64,000 nt of DNA from Aeromonas eucrenophila (GTDB taxonomy: Bacteria > Pseudomonadota > Gammaproteobacteria > Enterobacterales > Aeromonadaceae): NCBI RefSeq assembly GCF_000819865.1, contig NZ_CDDF01000018.1:124001-188000 (forward strand). Reading direction: 5' to 3'. A program made the position numbers and the translations under genes. Below are positions 10,643 through 19,483 of the stretch, piece after piece; within the stretch, counting starts at the first letter, position 1, and each line of letters starts with the position of its first letter. A model generated the notes under the pieces. It saw nothing but the letters and a program-made list of their open reading frames with translations, was not told the DNA's origin and searched no databases.

Positions 10643-11506
10643 GTGAAATGGCTCATCAGACTGTGTTTGTGCCTGCCGCTGCTGGCACAAGCACAGACTC
10701 TCACCGTCAAGGTCCCCAGCCGGCCTATCAATGACCTCGACAACGAATACCAGCTCAAGCTGCTGGAACTGGCGCTCGATCGCGCCGGGCAGCCGTTCAA
10801 GCTGGAGCGGGTCGAACTCAACCTCAATCAATACAGCCTGCAGCAGGAGCTGCGTCGGGGTAAGACCATCAATGTGTTCTGGATGGGCACCTCCAGCACC
10901 CTCGAATCCAATCTCATCCCTGTCCCCATCCCGCTGTTCCGCGGCCTGGAAGGCCTGCGGATCGCCTTCATCCACAGCGACGCCCAGGAGAAGTTCAACC
11001 AGGTCAACTCCCTGGCGGACCTCAAGAAACTGAAGGCGGCGCAGGGAGTCGGCTGGGCCGACAACAAGATCCTGGAGCATGCGGGCATCCCCACCTACGC
11101 AGGGCGCTACAGCAACCTGTTTCGCCTGATCAACGACGGCGACAAGCTCGACTTCTTCCCCCGCAATCTGGTGGAGATCTTCGCCGAGCGCGCCGAACTG
11201 GTGGCCCAGTATCCCAACCTCGCCGTCGAGCAGCACTTGCTGCTGCGCTACCCCTTCGCCGAGTTCTTCTTCGTCAGCCCCGAGTACCCCAAGTTGGCCA
11301 AGGCGCTCCAGCTCGGGCTGGAGCGGGCCTACGCCGATGGCAGCTTCATGAAGTTCTTCCACGAGAACCCCAAGATCCGCGAGGCCCTGGCCAGCGCGAA
11401 CCTGGATCAGCGGGTCAGCATCCCGCTGGTCAATCCGGACATGACCCCCTTGCTCAGGAGCATTCCGGCCCAATATTGGGATTATCCACCCCAGCAGGGG
11501 CAATAA
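10643..11506 (+). CDS. Periplasmic solute-binding protein, type 2 fold
   Basis: A 287-residue exported protein with a short signal peptide (MKWLIRLCLCLPLLAQA, cut before QTLTV). The rest resembles the family-3 solute-binding proteins: VKVPSRPINDLDNEYQLKLLELAL at the N-terminus, a central hinge region, and a C-terminal YADGSFMKFFHENPKI typical of the closing helix. It uses a GTG start with AGGAGA seven bases upstream. No permease or ATPase gene adjoins, so it may serve a distant transporter or act as a sensor. Ligand unknown. Confidence 0.75.
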   Translation: MKWLIRLCLCLPLLAQAQTLTVKVPSRPINDLDNEYQLKLLELALDRAGQPFKLERVELNLNQYSLQQELRRGKTINVFWMGTSSTLESNLIPVPIPLFRGLEGLRIAFIHSDAQEKFNQVNSLADLKKLKAAQGVGWADNKILEHAGIPTYAGRYSNLFRLINDGDKLDFFPRNLVEIFAERAELVAQYPNLAVEQHLLLRYPFAEFFFVSPEYPKLAKALQLGLERAYADGSFMKFFHENPKIREALASANLDQRVSIPLVNPDMTPLLRSIPAQYWDYPPQQGQ

Positions 11507-11629
11507 GAGCAGGCTTCCGACTGGGAGTACCGACCCGAGAACAGAGGCAGTGACAGCAGCCAGCTGACAGCAGATCCGCCCGGGATGGGCGGGAGAGACA
11601 GGTTTCACTCACAGCACCAGGGAGGTGCC

Positions 11630-12076
11630 ATGAAACGACTCGAACAATGGTTCAACGACTACGGCCAGAGCCACCGTCACCCGACCAACGTCGCCATTCA
11701 CAAGGTGGCGGTGCCCGGCATCTACCTGTGCGGGCTCGCCCTGCTCTGGTGCCTGCCCCAGGGGCCGCTGCCAGCGGGGCTCAACTGGGCGATGCTGGCG
11801 GCCGTGCCTGTGCTGCTGTTTTATCTGCGGCTGTCCCTTCCCCTGTTTCTGGGCATGGCGGCCTTCACCGGCCTCGGGCTGCTGGTCTGCGCCCTGTGGC
11901 AGGGGCCCCTGCTGCTAACCGCGCTGGCAGGGTTCGTGCTGCTCTGGATAGCCCAGTTTGTCGGCCACCAGATCGAGGGCAAACGCCCCTCCTTCCTCGC
12001 CGACCTGCAATTTTTGCTGATCGGCCCCGCCTGGGTGCTGGCCAGCCTCTATCGTCGCTTGGGCCTCTCCTATTGA
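11630..12076 (+). CDS. DUF962 / Mpo1-like membrane protein
   Basis: A 148-residue protein with three to four hydrophobic segments. The N-terminal YGQSHRHPTNVAIHKVAVPG and the late GHQIEGKRPSFL stretch carry the histidines conserved in the DUF962 (yeast Mpo1) family, members of which act as iron-dependent dioxygenases in alpha-oxidation of 2-hydroxy fatty acids. The start at 11630 has GGGAGG directly upstream. It is followed by creA after 17 bases, so the two probably share a transcript. Bacterial function is inferred only from family. Confidence 0.85.
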   Translation: MKRLEQWFNDYGQSHRHPTNVAIHKVAVPGIYLCGLALLWCLPQGPLPAGLNWAMLAAVPVLLFYLRLSLPLFLGMAAFTGLGLLVCALWQGPLLLTALAGFVLLWIAQFVGHQIEGKRPSFLADLQFLLIGPAWVLASLYRRLGLSY

Positions 12077-12093
12077 GGCCAGGAGGAATCTTG

Positions 12094-12561
12094 ATGTCGT
12101 ATCAACGCATGCTGCCACTGCTGCTGACCACCCTGCTCGCCGGGCCCGCCCTGGCGGACAAGGCCGATCCCATCGGCGAGGTGAGTACCGCCTTCCAGCT
12201 GGTCGGCCCCAACCACAAGATCCTGGTGGAGGCGTTCGACGACCCCAGGATCGCCGGTGTCGCCTGCTATCTGGCGCGCCCCAAGACCGGGGGCGTCAAG
12301 GGCGGCCTCGGGCTGGCGGAGGATCCCTCCCATGCGTCCCTATCCTGCCACCAGACGGGACCCATCACCCTGCCCGCCAAGTTGAAGGCGGGGGAAGAGG
12401 TGTTCGATGTCAGCACCTCCCTGGTGTTCAAGGAGCAGAAAGTGGTGCGTTTTTACGACGAAAAACGTAACGCCCTGGTTTATCTGACTTACAGCACCAA
12501 GTTGGTGGATGGTTCTTATAAAAGCGCGGTTAGCGCCGTTCCCATCATGCCCTGGGGCTAA
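12094..12561 (+). CDS. creA: CreA family periplasmic protein
   Basis: A 155-residue protein of the CreA family, close to E. coli CreA (157). A signal peptide (MSYQRMLPLLLTTLLAGPALA) precedes DKADPIGEVSTAFQLVGPNHK and the conserved VACYLARPKTGGVKGGLGLAEDPS core with its two cysteines. The role is unknown in any species. AGGAGG lies at the right distance before the ATG. Unlike E. coli it is not with creBCD here; it follows the DUF962 gene. Confidence 0.93.
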   Translation: MSYQRMLPLLLTTLLAGPALADKADPIGEVSTAFQLVGPNHKILVEAFDDPRIAGVACYLARPKTGGVKGGLGLAEDPSHASLSCHQTGPITLPAKLKAGEEVFDVSTSLVFKEQKVVRFYDEKRNALVYLTYSTKLVDGSYKSAVSAVPIMPWG

Positions 12562-12638
12562 TCCCCCACCATTTATCCCGTGATGAAGGGCGCGAGTTGT
12601 TGTAATTTAACCACATCGAAACCTGCGGAGAGCGCATC

Positions 12639-13628
12639 ATGAGAGTCGCCGTTTTCAGTACCAAGAGCTATGACAAGGAACACTTCAACCAAGCCAACAG
12701 CCAGTACGGTTTCGAGCTGGAGTTCTTCGACGTGCGGCTGGAGGCCAAGACCGCCCGTCTCGCCCACCAGTTCCCCGTGGTCTGCCTGTTCGTCAACGAC
12801 GACGCCGACCGTGAGGTGCTGACCGAGCTGGCCGCCAACGGCACCAAGGTGATCGCCCTGCGCTGCGCCGGTTACAACAACGTGGATCTGGTCGCCGCCA
12901 AGGAGCTGGGGCTGAAAGTGGTGCGGGTGCCTGCCTACTCACCGGAGGCGGTGGCCGAGCACGCGGTGGGCCTGATGATGACCCTCAACCGCCGCATCCA
13001 TAAGGCCTATCAGCGCACCCGCGACGCCAACTTCTCCCTGGAAGGGCTGGTCGGCTTCAACATGCACGGCCGTACCGCCGGCATCGTCGGCACCGGCAAG
13101 ATCGGCATCGCCACCCTGCGCATCCTCAAGGGCTTCGGCATGCGCCTGCTGGTGAGCGACCCCTACCCGAGCCAGGCGGCGCTGGATCTCGGTGCCGAGT
13201 ACGTGGATCTCGACACCCTGTTCCGCCAGTCCGACGTCATCAGCCTGCACTGCCCACTGTTCAAGGAGAACTATCACCTGCTGAACAAGGAGGCGTTCGC
13301 CAAGATGAAGGACGGGGTGATGATCATCAACACCAGCCGTGGCGGTCTGCTGGACGCCAACGCCGCCATCGAGGCGCTCAAGACCTCCCGCATCGGCGCC
13401 CTGGGGCTGGATGTGTACGAGGAGGAGGAGGATCTGTTCTTCTCCGACAAGTCCAACGAGGTGATCACCGACGATGTGTTCCGTCGCCTCTCCGCCTGTC
13501 ACAACGTGCTGTTCACCGGTCACCAGGCCTTCCTGACCCGGGAGGCGCTGCACGCCATCGCCGATACCACCCTCAGCAACATCGAGGCCATCGCGCGTCA
13601 GGGCCGCAGCGACAACGAGGTGGAATAA
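12639..13628 (+). CDS. ldhA: D-lactate dehydrogenase (fermentative)
   Basis: A 329-residue NAD-dependent 2-hydroxyacid dehydrogenase matching LdhA (329 in E. coli). It reduces pyruvate to D-lactate in fermentation. Seen: substrate-binding RCAGYNNVDL near 76, the Rossmann motif GIVGTGKIG near 149, INTSRGGLLD with the catalytic arginine region, and the catalytic histidine in FTGHQAFLT near 296. GCGGAG precedes the ATG. It stands alone, with a strong hairpin downstream. Confidence 0.96.
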   Translation: MRVAVFSTKSYDKEHFNQANSQYGFELEFFDVRLEAKTARLAHQFPVVCLFVNDDADREVLTELAANGTKVIALRCAGYNNVDLVAAKELGLKVVRVPAYSPEAVAEHAVGLMMTLNRRIHKAYQRTRDANFSLEGLVGFNMHGRTAGIVGTGKIGIATLRILKGFGMRLLVSDPYPSQAALDLGAEYVDLDTLFRQSDVISLHCPLFKENYHLLNKEAFAKMKDGVMIINTSRGGLLDANAAIEALKTSRIGALGLDVYEEEEDLFFSDKSNEVITDDVFRRLSACHNVLFTGHQAFLTREALHAIADTTLSNIEAIARQGRSDNEVE

Positions 13629-13648
13629 GCTTTCCGCGCAATAAAGCG

Positions 13649-13674
13649 GGCGCCGGGTTGTGAGACCCGGCGCC
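13649..13674 (+). terminator. Hairpin after ldhA
   Basis: Perfect 10-bp stem ggcgccgggt / acccggcgcc with a 6-nt loop. There is no T-run, so termination may be partial. Confidence 0.5.
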
Positions 13675-13720
13675 ATCGGGTAGGCTACCAGCCCTTTTTT
13701 ACTCAGGAGCCTGGCTGCCC

Positions 13721-15085
13721 ATGTTTGTCGGATTTGATTACGGTACCTCCAACTGTGCCGTCGCCGTGATGGAACAAGGTAGCCCCAGGCTGCTGAGCCT
13801 GTGCGGTTCCCATTATCTGCCCTCCACCCTGCACGCTCCCCACCGGGAGGCCATCGCCGGCCTGCTGGCCGAAGGGCTGGCACCGGCCCAGCAGCAGGAA
13901 TACCTCAAGCTGCGCGGCCCAGTGGTGCCCCGTGCCCAGGCGGTGCGTCGCCAGATGCGCGAAGAGGGGCTGATCGACGAGCTCAGCTTCGGAGCCGCCG
14001 CCCTCGAGCGTTACCTGGAAGAACCGGACGACGGCTACTACATCAAGTCCCCCAAGTCCTTCCTCGGTGCCTATGGCCTCAAGGCCCCCCAGATCGCCCT
14101 GTTTGAAGACATCGTCTGCGCCATGATGCTGCACGTGCGCCGCGAGGCGGAGCAACAGCTCGGCAAGCCGGTGCGCAGCGCCGTCATTGGTCGCCCGGTC
14201 AACTTCCAGGGGCTGGCGGGGGAAGAGAGCAACCGCCAGGCCATCGCCATCCTGACCGAGGCGGCCCGTCTGGCCGGTTTCGAGCAGGTGGAATTCCTGT
14301 ATGAACCTGTGGCGGCCGGCTTCGAGTTCGAGGCGCGCCTCGACGAGGACGCGGTGGTACTGGTGGTGGACATCGGTGGCGGCACCACCGACTGCTCCAT
14401 GCTGCGCATGGGGCCGAGCCACAGAGACCGGCTGGATCGCAGCGGTGATCTGCTCGGCCACAGCGGTCAGCGCATCGGCGGCAACGACTTCGACATCCGG
14501 CTGACGGTGGAGGGTATGATGCCGCTGCTCGGCATGCACGAGACCCTCAAGACCGGCAAGCCGCTGCCCCACCCGCTGTTCTGGGACGCGGCCGCCATCA
14601 ACGACGTCAGCGCCCAGAGCCGCTTCTACAGCCTGGATACCGCCCGTCAGCTGCAAGACCTGCAGCTCGACAGCGGGCCCGGCAGCAAGCTCCCTCGCCT
14701 CGCCAGTCTGCGCGCCCACAAGCTGAGCCACCAACTGGTGTGGCGGGCCGAACAGGGCAAGATCGCCCTGTCCGATCACGAGCTCAATCACCAGACCCTG
14801 AACGAGCTGGAAAAGGGGCTGGAGGCGGAGCTCAGCCGCGCGCAACTGGCCAGCGCCTCGGCGCCGCTGCTGGAGAAGATCGGCGAGCTGATGGACGAAG
14901 CCATCGCCGCCGCCGGCGTGCAGCCGAGCCGGATCTTCGTCACCGGCGGCAGCGCCAAGTCGCCACTGATCAAAGCCTTCATTCGCCAGAAGCTGCCGGC
15001 GATCCCGCTGGAGGGTGGCGATGACTTCGGCTCGGTGGCGTCCGGTCTCGCCCGTTACGCCGAACGGCTGTTTGCCGACGCATAA
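13721..15085 (+). CDS. yegD: Hsp70-like protein YegD
   Basis: A 454-residue actin/Hsp70-fold ATPase domain without the peptide-binding domain of DnaK, matching YegD (450 in E. coli). Seen: phosphate-1 motif FVGFDYGTSNCAVAV at the N-terminus, phosphate-2 VLVVDIGGGTTDCSML near 211, and adenosine motif IFVTGGSAKSPLI near 404. It probably acts as a cytoplasmic chaperone-like ATPase; its client is unknown. It stands alone with its own terminator. Confidence 0.94.
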   Translation: MFVGFDYGTSNCAVAVMEQGSPRLLSLCGSHYLPSTLHAPHREAIAGLLAEGLAPAQQQEYLKLRGPVVPRAQAVRRQMREEGLIDELSFGAAALERYLEEPDDGYYIKSPKSFLGAYGLKAPQIALFEDIVCAMMLHVRREAEQQLGKPVRSAVIGRPVNFQGLAGEESNRQAIAILTEAARLAGFEQVEFLYEPVAAGFEFEARLDEDAVVLVVDIGGGTTDCSMLRMGPSHRDRLDRSGDLLGHSGQRIGGNDFDIRLTVEGMMPLLGMHETLKTGKPLPHPLFWDAAAINDVSAQSRFYSLDTARQLQDLQLDSGPGSKLPRLASLRAHKLSHQLVWRAEQGKIALSDHELNHQTLNELEKGLEAELSRAQLASASAPLLEKIGELMDEAIAAAGVQPSRIFVTGGSAKSPLIKAFIRQKLPAIPLEGGDDFGSVASGLARYAERLFADA

Positions 15086-15107
15086 CGCGGTTCGCCGCTC
15101 GATAAAC

Positions 15108-15133
15108 AAAGGGGTCACAGGGTGGCCCCTTTT
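15108..15133 (+). terminator. Terminator after yegD
   Basis: Eleven-pair stem aaaggggtcac / gtggccccttt with one G-T pair, a 3-nt loop and a T-run on the plus strand. Confidence 0.75.
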
Positions 15134-15288
15134 GCTTGTGGCTCGACCCAGCCGGGACAGCTGTTGCCATTTACCGACACCCCTGTTGCCATGAGGGCGA
15201 CAGAAGCGGTCGGGATCCCCCCCCCTTGCCCTGCCCCGGGGGCCATGCCGAGGGTATGCTTGTCGCTCCCATCACCGGAGCCCCTTCA

Positions 15289-15708
15289 ATGCCCAGATTT
15301 TTGCTACTGTTGCTCGCCTTGCTCCTGCTCAGCGCCTGCAGCAGTACTCCCGCCTTCGTCCAGCAAGATCTGCAGCACCACCACTGGGTGCTCGACAAGC
15401 TGGACGGTCAGGCCGTCGCCAGCCCCCGTGACAACCCGCCCGACCTCGAGATAGGTGAACACTTCACCGTCAACGGCATCGCCGGTTGCAACCGCTACTT
15501 CGGCCAGGGCCACCTCGAGGACGGCAAGTTCTGGGTCACCAGCCTCGGCAGCACCGCCATGGCCTGCCCGCCGCAACTCGATCAGATAGAGCAGGCCGTG
15601 CTCGCCACCCTGACCGAGGGCGCCACCCTGAGCGGGACGACGCAGACGCTGATCCTGAAGGGAAAACGGCACCGTTTGGAATACAGGCTGCGGGACTGGG
15701 TGTTCTAG
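15289..15708 (+). CDS. META-domain lipoprotein (HslJ-like)
   Basis: A 139-residue lipoprotein. The N-terminus MPRFLLLLLALLLLSAC is a short lipoprotein signal with lipobox LSAC (cysteine 17). The remainder fits the META/HslJ domain: HHWVLDKLDG, NGIAGCNRYFG near 66, and TSLGSTAMACPP. HslJ in E. coli is linked to heat shock and novobiocin resistance; here only the fold is supported. The start is chosen for the lipoprotein signal. It lies 203 bases after yegD; that gap holds the terminator and a small 22-bp repeat (ctgttgccat at 15161 and 15183). Confidence 0.85.
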   Translation: MPRFLLLLLALLLLSACSSTPAFVQQDLQHHHWVLDKLDGQAVASPRDNPPDLEIGEHFTVNGIAGCNRYFGQGHLEDGKFWVTSLGSTAMACPPQLDQIEQAVLATLTEGATLSGTTQTLILKGKRHRLEYRLRDWVF

Positions 15709-15806
15709 GAGGCTCCAGGGCTCACGAAACCAGACGCCATACAGGAACAACTGGCCAGGCTGTGGCACACTATGAGGCACTGTTCGCAATGGAGGCTGCC
15801 TCAGCC

Positions 15807-16637
15807 ATGTCGATGGATCGCCTGTTTGACAAGATCAAACAACTGCCCACAATCCCCAAGCTGCTGCACGAGCTGATGCAGAGTTTCAATGACGAGAACG
15901 CCCGCATCGACGAGATCGCGGCCAAGATCGCCATGGATCAGGTCATCAGCGTCAAGGTGCTGCGGATGGCCAACTCGGCCGCCCTGCGCCGGGGCAACGA
16001 GGTCACCTCCATCGAGCAGGCGGTGATCCGGCTCGGCTTCAACCGCTTGCGCTCCGTGGTGGTCGCCTCCGGCATCATCAGCAGCTTCAAGGCCCCCCCC
16101 AGCTTCGACAAGAACCGCTTCTGGACCCAGACCTTCCAGGTCGCCACCATAGCCCGCACCCTGGCCCAGCAGACCAAGGTGGTGGATGCCGAGACCGCCT
16201 TCACCTGCGCGCTGATCCACAACATCGGCGAGCTGCTCATCCAGAGCACCCTGCCGGAAGAGGCCGAGCTCATCAACCTGGCCATCGAGAAGGGCAGCAG
16301 CCGGGTCGAGGCCCAGCGGGAGATGCTGGGGTTCGACTATGCCCAGCTCGGCGCCGAGCTGGCACGACGCTGGAACCTGTCGGAATCCTTCGTCGACGCC
16401 ATCGCCCAGCAGCTGGATCCGCTTTCCTATCAGCCGGTCAGCAAGGAGGCGGTGCTTATCCGGCTCGCCGTCTTCGTCTCCTTCGCCTGGCATGCCGGCG
16501 TACCGGCCCAGGCCATCATAGCCCGCTTCCCCAAGCCGTTGGCCGATGAGCTGGGGCTGGACCCCGCCACCCTGGCGGATCAACTCGAGCAGTTGCACGA
16601 GCAGGGTAATGCCCTGGCCGATTTGCTGACCCAGTAG
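15807..16637 (+). CDS. HDOD domain signalling protein
   Basis: A 276-residue single-domain HDOD protein. Seen: DKIKQLPTIPKLLHELMQSF at the start, AAKIAMDQVISVKVLRMANSA, and CALIHNIGELLI in place of a catalytic HD pair, typical of non-hydrolytic HDOD domains that act in signalling. No partner domain is fused. GGAGG lies 11 bases before the chosen ATG; an ATG at 15789 is an alternative. Its 3' end (LADQLEQLHEQGNALADLLTQ) is repeated downstream at 16681-16746 with only silent changes. Confidence 0.85.
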   Translation: MSMDRLFDKIKQLPTIPKLLHELMQSFNDENARIDEIAAKIAMDQVISVKVLRMANSAALRRGNEVTSIEQAVIRLGFNRLRSVVVASGIISSFKAPPSFDKNRFWTQTFQVATIARTLAQQTKVVDAETAFTCALIHNIGELLIQSTLPEEAELINLAIEKGSSRVEAQREMLGFDYAQLGAELARRWNLSESFVDAIAQQLDPLSYQPVSKEAVLIRLAVFVSFAWHAGVPAQAIIARFPKPLADELGLDPATLADQLEQLHEQGNALADLLTQ

Positions 16638-16876
16638 ATGTACAACGACCGATCAGCAGGAGCCGGATCCCCGTCTCATTCTGGCGGATCAGCTCGAGCA
16701 GTTGCACGAGCAGGGTAATGCCCTCGCCGACTTGCTGACCCAGTAGTCCCAGTAGACCCAAGGCTGACTGACCAGCCCGAGCCGGATCGCCGTCTCATTC
16801 TGGTCGGTCAATACACACAATCTCACGAACGGGGTAGTAATATGGCCCTCGCCGACCCTCTGACGCAGTGGACACC
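16638..16876 (+). repeat. Two extra diverged copies of the HDOD gene 3' end
   Basis: Copy B (16681-16746) matches the HDOD gene tail (16572-16637) at 63 of 66 bases; all three differences are silent third-position changes (CAA/CAG, CTG/CTC, GAT/GAC). Its open frame extends back through EPDPRLILADQ, parallel to the gene's ELGLDPATLADQ. Copy C (about 16765-16879) keeps a related frame, EPDRRLIL...ALADPLTQWTP, and its TGA overlaps the malZ ATG. The shared spacer gagccggatcNccgtctcattctgg recurs before B and C. No separate gene is present. Confidence 0.85.
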
Positions 16877-18706
16877 ATGACCCCTCCCTTCCTGTTTCAC
16901 CCCCAGGTGGCACCCTGGTTCAAAGAGCGTGCCGATGCCCTGTTGCTCACCCTGTTCAGCGAGCTGGACGCGCCTATCCGGGAGGTGTGGCTGCGCCACG
17001 AGCCGGACAACGAGGAGTACCTGCTGGCCATGCGCCCGGTCTCGACCCGGGACCGGCTGCAGGTCTGGCAGGTCGAGCTGCCGCTGGCCAGGGGGCAGGA
17101 CATTCATCTCTACTGCTTCAAGTGCCTCACCGACGACCAGCAATGGTGGCTGCACGGGGCCGGCGTCAGCGCCGCCATGCCACCTCGGGAGCAGCATTTT
17201 CGCTTCAACGGCCAGCACCAGCCACCGGCCTGGGTGCAGGATCAGGTGTTCTACCAGATCTTCCCCGACCGCTTCTGCAACGGCGATCCCTCCCTCAGCG
17301 TGCGGCACCACGAATATCAGTACAAGGGCAAGGCCGTCATCAGCAAGACCTGGGGGGCGCCGGTCAGCCGCCACGAGGAAGGGCACGGCGCCTGCGAATT
17401 CTACGGCGGTGATCTGGCGGGGATCGACGCCAAGCTGCACTACCTGCAATCCCTCGGCGTGACGGCGCTCTACCTCAACCCCATCTTCGACTCGCCGAGC
17501 AACCACAAGTACGACACCCTGGACTACTTCAAGGTCGACCCGCACCTCGGCACCAACGCCCAGTTTGCCGAGCTGACCCGCAACCTGCACCAGCGCGGCA
17601 TGAGGGTGATACTGGACGCCGTGGTCAACCACACCTCCACCGAGCACCCCTGGTTCTGCCCGCCGCTGGGGGCCCAGAGCAACCCTGACTCCCCCTGGCG
17701 CAGCTTCTACACCTTCGATCAGGAAGGGGATTATGTCAGCTGGAAGGGCATTCGCAGTTTGCCCAAGCTGGATTTCTCAAGCGAGCAGGTGCAAGACGCC
17801 GTTTATCGGGCCGACAACGCCATCCTGCGCCACTGGATGCGTGCCCCCTACCAGATCGATGGCTGGCGCTTCGACGTCATCCACATGCTGGGGGAACGCG
17901 GCACCGCCGAAGGAAACCGCGGCCATGTGCGTGCCATTCGCGGCGCCGTGAAGCAGGAGAACCCGGACGCCTATGTGCTCGGCGAGCACTTCTTCGAGGC
18001 GAGCCAGTGGCTGCAGGGGGATCAGGAGGACGGTGCCATGAACTACTACGGCTTCGCCCACCCCATTCGCGCCTTCCTGGCGGGGCAGGACATCGCCTAT
18101 CACCCCATCAGGATCAGCGCCACCGAGCTGGACCACTGGCTCAAGCTGGCGCGGGCCCATATCCCGTTCAAGAACCAGCTGGCCCAGTTCAACCTGCTGG
18201 ACAGCCACGACACCGCCCGCTTCCTGCACCTGCTGGGGGAAGACAAGCAGCGCATGCGCCTCGCCGCCACCCTGCTCATCACCTACATAGGCGTGCCCTC
18301 CATCTACTACGGCGACGAGGTGGGGCTCTCCGGCGGCAACGATCCGGACTGCCGTCGCTGCTTCCCCTGGGAGACCACCGACTGGGATCACGTGCTACAC
18401 GATCACTATCGCCGCCTGATCCAGCTCCGCCGCCAGCGGCCGGCCCTGCGCCGGGGGGACATCCAGACCCTCTACGCCGGTCCCCACAGCTATGTGTTCG
18501 CCCGCACCCTGCAAAGCGATCAGGTGGTGGTGGCATGCAACCGCCATCCGACCGAGCCGCGCACCATCAGCCTGCCCCTGTGGCAGACCGCCAGCCCCGC
18601 CAGCCGCTTCACCGACGCCTTCAACGGCGACAAGTTCGAGGTGGTGCAGGGCCAGTTGCAGCTCACCATCCCGGCCAACTCGGCCAGGGTGCTGCTCTCG
18701 AGCTGA
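16877..18706 (+). CDS. malZ: Maltodextrin glucosidase MalZ
   Basis: A 609-residue GH13 alpha-glucosidase that trims glucose from the reducing end of maltodextrins (E. coli MalZ, 605). Seen in order: an N-terminal beta domain, YQIFPDRFCNGD near 128, DAVVNHTS near 240, the nucleophile in DGWRFDVIHM, the acid/base glutamate in VLGEHFFE, and LLDSHDTARF. No signal peptide, so cytoplasmic. The ATG at 16877 overlaps the stop of remnant copy C; a GTG nine bases upstream is possible. No other mal genes adjoin. Confidence 0.95.
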   Translation: MTPPFLFHPQVAPWFKERADALLLTLFSELDAPIREVWLRHEPDNEEYLLAMRPVSTRDRLQVWQVELPLARGQDIHLYCFKCLTDDQQWWLHGAGVSAAMPPREQHFRFNGQHQPPAWVQDQVFYQIFPDRFCNGDPSLSVRHHEYQYKGKAVISKTWGAPVSRHEEGHGACEFYGGDLAGIDAKLHYLQSLGVTALYLNPIFDSPSNHKYDTLDYFKVDPHLGTNAQFAELTRNLHQRGMRVILDAVVNHTSTEHPWFCPPLGAQSNPDSPWRSFYTFDQEGDYVSWKGIRSLPKLDFSSEQVQDAVYRADNAILRHWMRAPYQIDGWRFDVIHMLGERGTAEGNRGHVRAIRGAVKQENPDAYVLGEHFFEASQWLQGDQEDGAMNYYGFAHPIRAFLAGQDIAYHPIRISATELDHWLKLARAHIPFKNQLAQFNLLDSHDTARFLHLLGEDKQRMRLAATLLITYIGVPSIYYGDEVGLSGGNDPDCRRCFPWETTDWDHVLHDHYRRLIQLRRQRPALRRGDIQTLYAGPHSYVFARTLQSDQVVVACNRHPTEPRTISLPLWQTASPASRFTDAFNGDKFEVVQGQLQLTIPANSARVLLSS

Positions 18707-18718
18707 GCGTCACGACAA

Positions 18719-18750
18719 TAAAAAACCGGAGCCTGTGCTCCGGTTTTTTT
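18719..18750. terminator. Terminator after malZ
   Basis: Stem aaaaaaccggagc / gctccggttttttt with a 4-5 nt loop. A- and T-runs on both sides make it bidirectional between the convergent malZ and adenosyltransferase-like genes. Confidence 0.85.
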
Positions 18751-18858
18751 ATGCGGGATCCGCTTGGGTGACGGGTGCTGCTATGACACACATTGTCGGC
18801 GATTTCTCGCTATTCAAAGTGATCCAGCAGCACTAAACATCCATCACAGCCGTCAAAA

Positions 18859-19392
18859 TCAGTAGTTGATGCTGACGTAGGGTACCTCCGGCACCTCCCA
18901 GCACTGCTTGAGGTAGACGGTCAGCACGAAGAAAAAGTTCGCCAGCAGGTTCGCGAAGCGGTAGAGGATGGGATCGAAGCGCACCCCGCTCTCCTCGAGC
19001 CGCACCAGCAACCGCACCACCTTCTTGCTGCCGCAGCGGCACAGGTGCAGGGTTGGGATGGGCTGGGGCCCCTGGGGCAGCACGAAGCCGGTCACCCGGC
19101 CGCGGCTCGCCTCGTTGTAGTGATCGTAACGCCCCTTCAGCCAGTCCAGATCTTCCTCGAAGATGCCGAGCCTGCCGCGCACCGAGCCGTTGAGGTTGTA
19201 GATGAGCCGCTGCAGGGCCGCGAGATCCGCCAGCATGGGCTGGGTATCGGCATCCGGCGCAAGGTGTGACAACACGGCCCCCACCTGGCAGCAGAGCTCG
19301 TCGGTGGCGATCTCGTAGTCGCACTGGAACTGGGTCTCGAAGATGAAGGGGTAGCAGAGCTCGCGCTTGTCTCTTGGCTTCTTGGGGTTCAT
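18859..19392 (-). CDS. Cobalamin adenosyltransferase-like protein (PduO fold)
   Basis: A 177-residue protein resembling the PduO/CobA-type ATP:cob(I)alamin adenosyltransferases. The C-terminal half GFVLPQGPQPIPTLHLCRC... followed by YRFANLLANFFFVL follows the family pattern (GG/GP loop, helix with conserved basic residues, then R-x2-N-x2-S/A-D/N). The first helix DYEIATDELCCQVGAVL corresponds to the DE-L-N segment. The usual N-terminal TKTGD motif is missing, so activity is uncertain. No cobalamin genes adjoin. Start at 19392 is chosen by sense; ATG 19437 is an alternative, and neither has a clear ribosome site. Confidence 0.7.
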   Translation of the reverse strand: MNPKKPRDKRELCYPFIFETQFQCDYEIATDELCCQVGAVLSHLAPDADTQPMLADLAALQRLIYNLNGSVRGRLGIFEEDLDWLKGRYDHYNEASRGRVTGFVLPQGPQPIPTLHLCRCGSKKVVRLLVRLEESGVRFDPILYRFANLLANFFFVLTVYLKQCWEVPEVPYVSINY

Positions 19393-19483
19393 GGCCGTTT
19401 CTGATTGAGGAAAAGGGCAGTGTGCCAGCCCGGCCATGGTCTAGCAAACAGGGCTGGCAAACCGCTCAGGGTACGGATAGGCG

